Assembly (NCBI GenBank): GCA_934047225.1
Contig: OW203986.1
Coordinates: 27,903,221-27,967,220, forward strand
DNA: 64,000 nucleotides
Source of the DNA: Ypsolopha sequella
Taxonomy: Eukaryota; Arthropoda; Insecta; Lepidoptera; Ypsolophidae
Direction of reading: 5' to 3'
The notes under the pieces are model-generated. The model made no database searches, was not told the origin of the DNA, and saw only the letters and a list, made by a program, of their open reading frames with translations. The position numbers and the translations under genes are program-made. Positions 11,901 to 20,900 of the stretch are shown here, piece after piece. Within the stretch, counting starts at the first letter, position 1, and each line of letters starts with the position of its first letter.

Positions 11901-14900
11901 ATGAGATAAAGAAAGTAAACAAACTTTTACGGGTTCATAACTTTTTTTTCTAAGAAATTATATACAAATGTAGAAATTCCTATTCGAATCGTTTTCGTCT
12001 CTATTAGATGAAGATGATTTGCCAGAAGACTTCGAATCAATCGCATTTATTACAAAACTATCTATTGTATTATATTATCAATTACCAATATTGTAAATTA
12101 TGCTAAGTGCATTGGAGGAATTCCGAAAATGGGGAAATCTCGAAAATGACATATTTTTCCTAAACGCGTGCGAATTTTATACACTGACAACGTTCATTCA
12201 GATGATAGTTTCTTTCGCTCACGCATCAGGCGATGCTGGTCGCCACCAAGAGTAGACATGAGCAAGACAACATTTTGCTGAACGACAGCCTTTCGTCCCA
12301 TTTTTCGACTGTCAGAATTACCCCAACTTCTATATTTCGGAAATTTGGTAAGTTAATTAAATTCCCTTCAAGGGGTGACTCCGATCCCATTTTTTGCTTT
12401 CCATAATAATGATCTCTGGTTCTCAAACATTAATGTCGTAAATTATCATACATTATGTCCTAAGAAATGCGTGGGGAAATTCGAGGGGAAATTCAGATAT
12501 TTTTTAAACACGAAAAAATTTATATTTATATATATATATTTTTATTTTCTTAATGAAATTATGCTACTTTTTGGATTAAAACTTATTTAAGATTTGTATG
12601 CAGTCAGTAAAGGACCAACGTCTTAAAAGCACATACGAGTATTTATTTTAAAAGATTTTTTACGTAACTTGTTTTTCTGTTTTGAACCATTTTTTTAACT
12701 TATTTTGGGATGGTCATGCCTCGAACATATATAAAAAACCGGCCAAGTGCGAGTCAGACTCGCGTACCTAGGGTTCCGTATTGTGCATGATAAATTTAAT
12801 GTTGTCATTTTTTTTTCGTGAATTCTAAACCGCTTTATTTTTCCTATAATCTTTACGTAAGCACATATGATTTTTTCATATTTTTCGAAAACCAGTTTTG
12901 GAGATAAGGGGGGGGCATACATTTTTTCATGGTTATTCAAGGATTTCTCGAAATAGAATCGTTCACGAAAAGTGCGAACCAAATGTTTACAATACATCTG
13001 CAGTACCGACCGGTTTCCTTTACCACGAATCATACAACGATAGCCGTCGTTGTCGATAACAATCATTATTTTAATGTTAATGATAGCAATAATTGTCATT
13101 ATTGCGTGCGAGACAGAGATATTAATCGCTCGCTATCTCAATTTAACTCAGTAAGGGTCAGGTTGTTTTCATTCTTTATCTCGTCTGGTTGTCTCTACTT
13201 TAGATAGGCAAGTAAATTTTTAGTTACGTAAGTAGGAGATTGTCATGATACATAGTAGTACCTATAAAAGAAATTTGTGAGTCCTATAACGTAAATTTTG
13301 GGGGAAGCTTCAGCCCTTAAGCCTAGCCCCCCCTGGATCCGTTACTGGATAATATGGTACCTAGCTTCTTCATGTCTAAAGGAAATCTTTGGAGATTCCT
13401 TGAGATGATAAGAATTGTATGATTCCAGTTTGCAATGAATGCATCGTTAAGCAGTAGCGGGAAGTCTCCATTACCGACCTGGATGGGAGTGAAGTCTGCT
13501 CTGGAGTACCTCGGGCTCCTGCGGGGAGTCCCGGTGACACATCTGTATACTGAGGTGCAAAACTACATTGATGCTTTAGGTGAGCAAGCAACTGGACTTC
13601 GGGACCACTTTGTATCTTGGTGGAAGGTACCTAGTTGCCATCTTAGCTACGAGTAGGTACCATATACTGGTATTACGTCTGAATGGGCCAGATTGAATGG
13701 GGCGCGGCACATTCGGACGTAAACTGAAATCGACTAAGTTCGAATGGGGCGGTCGTAAAAATTTTAAACGGTACTGACACTTACAGAATACATGAACATT
13801 TAACAATTTTATTTTTTATCATTATATCAGTAAGATATACTCTACACTAATTCTAATTATATATTTACTTGATTGAAATCAAAAACGTACAGAAACATGA
13901 CAGAAACAGATCATCATAACCCGCTTTGCACGATCTCAGGTAGCTAGTTTAACAATGACCCTTTCTTGTCAACCAATCACAATCGAACTGCTTATCTGTG
14001 ACGTCAGAGGACTAGCGAAAATCATTTTTTTTGCGGTCTATTCACTGTAATTTTTGCAACAGTCTGCTCGTGTAGTGCGTTGTGTTTGTGAATTAACTAA
14101 ACGCTAAACACTTAGCGGTAAGTACTTATAAATAGTTATATCAAACTATAATTCCCTTGCGGTGTGACTCCACTTGAACGTAGTCGATTTCAGTTTACGT
14201 CCGAATGTGCCGCGCCCCATTCAATCTGGCCTATTCAGACGTAATACCATATACAACTGCTAAAATAGCTACACTGTAAAACTGTAGCAAATAAAAGGGG
14301 TGCCAACCATAAGTACTTAAAAGAAATCATCAAAATCTTACTAAAGATTCATAAATATATAATAAAAACGACAATATACGTACAAATATTTATTACTTAT
14401 ATAAAATTTTTATACAAGTAATAAATAAAAAACCTTAATTAAGCACATATCGCCGCTTCCTTTAAAAAAAATACATCATAACGACAAAGTTACTTTAAAA
14501 TATTTAAGAAAAAAGTATTTTTTTTTATGTTTTACATTGTGTTTGTCCATTCTGTTTTGTTTACTTTTACACAACTGAAAAATTATTCAGTTTTATAGTA
14601 AGTACTTAAATGACAAAAAAAACTGAATTGAACTGGATTACCAGTTTTGGAACAAAATCGTCCTCTATTTGCTTAAAAACAATGAATTTAGTAAATAAGC
14701 ACTTCTTTTATAATGTGCGAGAGAATTTAAAGAATCTGACCTTTTTGTCTAACTTAAGAGAAACTTGAAAATTATTTCAGGTAAATTTTCTTATATCAGG
14801 AATAAGTAGTATTCTCCAAAGAAATCTAGTTTTAAGTATATCTTTAGTAAATAATTGTTCAGGAAAAGTACCTTAATTTACTTTTAATGTGAATAAAAAT

Positions 14901-17900
14901 AATGATATTACAAATCTTTTTTGACTTGGCAATACCAAAGGAATTTATTAAAACCGACATCAGATTTATTAATCTTGGTGAAAACTCAATTTTGATATTT
15001 TAAAAACATATTAGGTTTGGCCTTTGTTATTAATTATTTATTAAGCCTTTTGCTTTGCTACTCACTTGGGCGAGTAAGCATTGATTTCTATAAAACTCCG
15101 TTTTAAATTAGTAGATACTTATCTATCCCTCTGCAACTGACGTGCTCCAATTTTCACAATTCTACTGACGTGGTAGTCCACAAGACATCACTTTAGCAGC
15201 TTATATTTCATTTTAAATACCTACTGTGAAATTATTTTTGAATGTTTAGGGTGTGTATTGATTTAAAATCAATAAATTATGTTGATATAAAAAACCAATG
15301 TCAATTTTAAGAATATTTATTGATAGGTATGTCAAAATCAGTCCTCGAAAACTTACGTTTATACCTAAAGTACAAATATAAAAACCATAACATTTTCTGA
15401 AGGAACGTTATACTTTTATCAAAGCTAACACTTATATTAACCAATTAAAAAATATATTAGCAAATTTTATTGGTTTAATCAAAATTTACATGCCCTCAAA
15501 ATCACTTTGTTTTTTGGCAATCTTCAGAAATTTACTCGTAGAACGACGTGTGCACCCACCGCGACCACTCCCGGATCACTAACAAACAAGGAATATAATA
15601 CTCTCTCTGAATTTATTTGCGAGTAAAAGTAATTATTTGGAGAAAAAACGAACTGACCTGGCTGACGAAGCTTATGAACAAAGATGGATCGGCTGTCTTG
15701 GTCCCATTTTGTGGCCTCCGAGATCTCCAGATTTAAATCCTCTGGATTTTTTCTACTGCTAACAAACGCTTGAGCACGCGGTAGGAACTTCCTACCGCGT
15801 GCTCAAGCGTTTGTTCCTACTAGGAAGGTACTAAGTACGCGGCAATCATAAGTTGAAACATAAGAACGCAATACACGGTTTTCGATTTAGCGGTGTCTAT
15901 CAGACTACCACGTCAGCCGCAGAGGGTTAATGCTATGGTATTCAATGATGTTTTAATATAGGTACCTACCATTTTTAGAATTCGATGTCAGTATGATTTA
16001 CTCTTATTCGCTTTATGTTCAGGACTTGGAGACAAAGCTGATGATCTGGTGAGCCAGCTCAGTCCAGCCGAGCAGATAAGCTTCCACTTCGCAGCGGCAG
16101 TCGTCGGTGCACCGCAACTGGTGATATTCGACGAGTGCGTCGCGCATCAGGACTTTTTGGTGCGGAGGGCCATGTATAGCATTATGGATAACTTGAGGAG
16201 ACGTGGCCACTCCGTAGTGTCAGCTACGAGTTGGTAGGTTCAACACCATTTCGCAGCCGGATTGTGAAAAATGCGCCTTCTTCTAATTAATCGAAACAGA
16301 ACACTTAAATTAAAAATTTGCGCGATAGTTATTTAACAAAACCTCATATACATGGTGTAACAAAAAGGTGTAATCATATTTAAAGAGCTTGTTCAGTCAA
16401 TGGTATAGAACAACTTTTACTATGGAGTAAACTCTGAAATCTCAAAAAAAAATCTGCCCTTCCATACATTTCCGCCGAGCGGTATTGCATTTTCCTATGT
16501 AAGCAAATCATTTTTTTTTTCGATATACAGGATTTGTTCCATAGTAAAAGTTGTTCTAAACCATTGACTGAATAAGCTCTTCAAATATGGTTACACCTTT
16601 CTGTTACACGTTGTATATATATTTCATGTATATGTCACAGTAACATAGGCGTGATAAATATGTATATACTATATACTTACAGACATAAATATAATTATAT
16701 TACTTACGTGATATACCTAGTTATAAAGGACAATGGCCTATATACTAGTAGAACTGTTCAGTGGTACAGTCAGAAACAACTCCAGAACTAGTTTTAATTT
16801 AAATATCCATTCCAGTGTAAAGAGCTACTCGCCCCTGTCTGATCGGCTGGCGGTGATCCTCCACGGTCGGATGTACGAGGTGGACCGAGTGGACCACCTG
16901 CGGCGAGTCTACGGCAACCGGCACTACACCGTGGTGCTGCATCTGAAGGACGAGATCGACGTCAAAGCGGTCTTCAGGGAGTACTTCCAGGAGATAGTTG
17001 TCAACGATACCACCGAGGTATGGGCATGTCGAAATCGAGACATTTCGGCATCGGATTTGCTTGTGGCCGCCGTAAATCGAAATTGACGGAAGAATATCGT
17101 CAGCCTGGGTTAATTTATTTTTCCTGGGGGATTTCTGCACAAGTCTCCTCTTTTATCCAGTTGGAACGAATCGAACCTAGACCCTTCGATTGAGTCTGGC
17201 GTCCTACCAACTGAACTGGCGCCGTTTTCGCTAGCGGAAATAATGGAGTAGATTTCTGCAGTCCGTTACAAATATGTAGCGAAAATTATTCAGAAATATT
17301 TGTTTGTCGGCCTATAAGCTCATGGTGACCCATGAGCTGAGGCTGAACCACAAAATAACCACTTACAGAAGGTTTACTCCACATAACTAGCGAAAACAGG
17401 CTCACGCAAACAGGCGGGTACGTACGACGATCTCGGATGAAGTCGGTCGAATCGACGAGATCATCATACGTACGCGTCTATGCATGTGTGCGTCTGTTTT
17501 CGCTCCGTCGTCGAGTCTGCCTTCGCTAGTACCTATCTATTTTGTGGCTGAACTACGAATGAATTAGAGCAAGGCTGGCCAAACCCAGGCACGCGGGCCA
17601 AGGCATTTGAATTTGCCCGCCAGCACTTCGGTCGGCTGGCTAGCCGACAAATTACTATTAGGAAAACCACCTCACAGCTCACATTAAATAAAAAGAAATA
17701 TGTTATTTCATTTCATTTACAAATAAAGTAACTTCAACCATATTTTGTGTATAAATTACCTAAGGTAATATAAGGCACAGTCACAGTATTAAGAAATTTT
17801 GCTCACCTGGAAAATATATTGGCCAGCCTTGAATTAGAGAGTGTCGTTTTCACTGCAATGTGACTTTGTGTCCTCGTGTAGTTTGAAGTAGAATAACTAC

Positions 17901-20900
17901 TTCTATGTTCGCATCTCGTATAGGGGGGCCAGAGGCTCTACCGCGTAATTCTCATTTTTATCAACTTCAAGCAAATGCATGCGAAATTCAACGCGTGCAA
18001 AAGAGATGGCATGTTAGGCGGGCGTCGTCGCACGCACGTCAAATTTCAATCTCAAGTTGATGTTGATGAAAATGAGAATTACGTGGTAGACCCACTGTTC
18101 GGAACTTGTACGTCACTTCCGGTACGAACATTTTTAACGAATGGTAATTTGATTTCTGATTATAGATTATAGCGTTTTTTAATCGTTCAATATGTGTTAG
18201 GAGCTTTGAATTTCTAAAATTAGAGAGCAAAAATATTATTATGTAATAGGTGTAGCCCAAAGACCATAGAAGCACTACCACATGAAAAGCAGTCAGTATG
18301 CTAAATGAGGTTATGTAAGAAATGTTCCCAGCTACACCCCCTCCCCTATATGATAATGAATAAAAATCATAATAAGTAGATAAGTTAATACTTATAAGTA
18401 CAATCGGAATAATAAAATAAAAATTACCTCGTAAGCGAATGCGCTGCCATCACTGACATATTATTATGAAATCTATGGTCGCCATTGATTCTTACCTCTG
18501 TGATTAAGTAAGCAACTTAGGAAGTATTCACATAGATTATGTATATTTTGCGAAATCCATCGCTATGAATACTCTAAATATTATTAGAGCGCATTACAAA
18601 CTAGTAACAAGAGGTCGCAGGTTCGAATCCTGGCCCGGGGAATTTTTTCAAATTCTTGTCTTTGAATTTGTTTCTGATTGATATTTTCTAGTTTGTAATG
18701 CACTCTAATAATATTTAGAGTATTCACATAAATATTTTACGGTTATATCTCTGACACAGAACCGCTACTTTTAAATAAAAAATTGTGCACTTTGCCCCTA
18801 GATGGCGCTAAGTGAACCTATATTGCGCACTGTGCCCCTAGATGGCGCTAAGTGAACCTACCTAAACTCCGGCCGTTCATTCGAGAGAATGGTGACGTTT
18901 GCAAATGTCAGGGGATAAAACCTTTTTTTTACTGTTTTGCATTTCAATATTTTATATTTATCATGATGATTTTAGGGTAGATTGTATATCGTTAGAAGGT
19001 CCCGTTTGTTAATAAATGTATTTTTGTCGTATATATTTTCCACTTCCTAGTACAAAACTTAATGAATCAGCTGACTCAATTTCTACGTAAAAGTTAAAAA
19101 AAAGCGCAAAAAATATTAATTTTGGCGAAAAGTTGTCTATTAGCGATCCTGTGTTCACTTGAATTTAAGAACCTTATATAGAGGTTGTCATTTTATTTAT
19201 GTAGCGGAAATCATATTGAATTAAGACTCTGTATCTAAGTGATCAATGTTCTATTACCCTTTTTGTGAAACTCGTTAATTTGTTTTTATCGTTTTCCCGA
19301 GTCCAGCTCCGAGTCAGTTACTATAGGAAGTCAACATTTTATTTGGCAAAATTAGCAAAAAGTATTACGATCCGTGTTGCTGATTTATTATTATTACTTG
19401 CCAATATGATAGTTTGGCTGTATAAATAAATAAATGTCACCTTTCAAAGAGCTCGTGCTATAACTAAAATTTCCTTCTGCTCATTTAATAATGGGAATAA
19501 AATAAAATACGAAGCATAAAGTTTCATTTTTATTCACTACAGCTTTCACTGTAGAGTTCATCGTCAGTATCCGAAGCAGAAGTATTTATAATAAACTGTT
19601 CTGCCACATCATCTATTAGATGGTCAAGTTTCATAAGTTTATCTTCCTCTTTTATGGTGTGTGATATACAGCCTGCCCATTTTACATTTGTGACACGTGA
19701 CATCCCTTCTTCTAGCAATTGTTTAATTTCCGTAATTTTGCAGGTTTTGTTATTCCTTGCCACATGTCCCTTTACGTTTGCCCATATCAACTCAATCGCA
19801 GTGATATGGGGGCAGCCTGAGGACTGTTATTCCTTTTAGCTGCAGCCATTTCATCTACGGCATATTTAATAAATTGCCCCTTTTCCCTTCTAACAATTTC
19901 CATTAGAAATTCTTTAATCATGCTCTGCTCAAACGGTATATTTTTAGAGGTAAGCGATGCTTGGATATCACATTTTCTCGAATGGTATGGGGCGTTGTCA
20001 ATCACAATAACCGATCTTCTAGAATGGTATGGGGCGTTGTCAATCACAATAACCGAGTTAGGTTTAAGTTTTGGTAAGATTCCCCTAAACCACTGTTCAA
20101 ACACTTCGGCGTTCATCTCTTTATGATAATCCCCATCCCCCTTTTTTGCTTCAAAAAGCAGAAGGCCCTCTTCTAAAAAACCTTCTTCGCTTCCTACATG
20201 GCTTACGATTAATCTTTGTCCTTTTCCACTAGGAGCTTTGAGGCCAGTAGTTAGGCCTTCTAAAAAAGCTTGCCGAGACGACTGCACGTTTTGCACAGTA
20301 TGGCCTTCATTTAGCTAAGTTTCGTCTTGGTAATAAATAAATCTACCTTCCCTACGGTACTGCTTAATCTTCAATAAGTATTTGTGGCGCCAAAGCACAA
20401 TGACTTGCCTGTCAATGAGGCTGCTTTTTCGTTTGCGCGTGGCATATTTGAAATTTAATTTCTTCATTACATTTTGAAGCGTTGTCCTTTTGAGATTTGG
20501 TAAAGAATTATCAGAGTTCACAGCGAGTAAAATCTGAAAATACATAAATTCTTTTATCCCTGTAGATTATTGTATTAAAAAATAGCAACAATGAAACAAT
20601 AAGATTTTGTTTTAATAACTTGCCTTTTTGATGGTTGGTATTTCATTTCGGTAAAAAAATTGGTGAATTTTTCTTCTTATAGCACATAAAGTAAAATCAT
20701 CAATTTTATCGTCAAACTGAAGCTTTGGACCACTTTTTTGTGGATTTGAAAATGTTGATGTTGATGACATTTTCATTGCTTTATATTCTCTTATGATGCG
20801 ATATATAGTTGCCATTGATACTCCAGTCATTTCAACTACCTTTTCAATACAGGCAGCAGTATCAGAGTCAGCCCATAATTCGGGTGCCTTCGGCCAATTT

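Larger units (their letters stand above)
11503..17017 (+). other. ABCA exons 23-26: nucleotide-binding domain 2, largely degenerate
   Basis: Exons 11503-11756, 13429-13579, 16023-16233 and 16816-17017. Walker A reads GFDSWGTTR (1152-1160): the first and last glycines and one Thr remain but the Lys is Thr1158. The Q-loop Gln is replaced (FAMN at 1194-1197). The signature reads LSPAEQ (1256-1261). Walker B keeps Asp1280-Glu1281 (LVIFDEC), but the D-loop reads AHQD. The H-loop His is Ser1313. 'SGDA' after Walker A and 'GLLRGVP' in exon 24 are family landmarks that fix the alignment. Confidence 0.86.

Noticed and set aside
12695..13099. 134-residue minus-strand ORF
   Set aside because: It is the antisense of a dispersed repeat that recurs at 26820-27050, where the frame is broken.
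17150..17225. tRNA gene on the minus strand
   Set aside because: Box-like words exist but the arms do not fold into a proper tRNA; treated as a SINE head.
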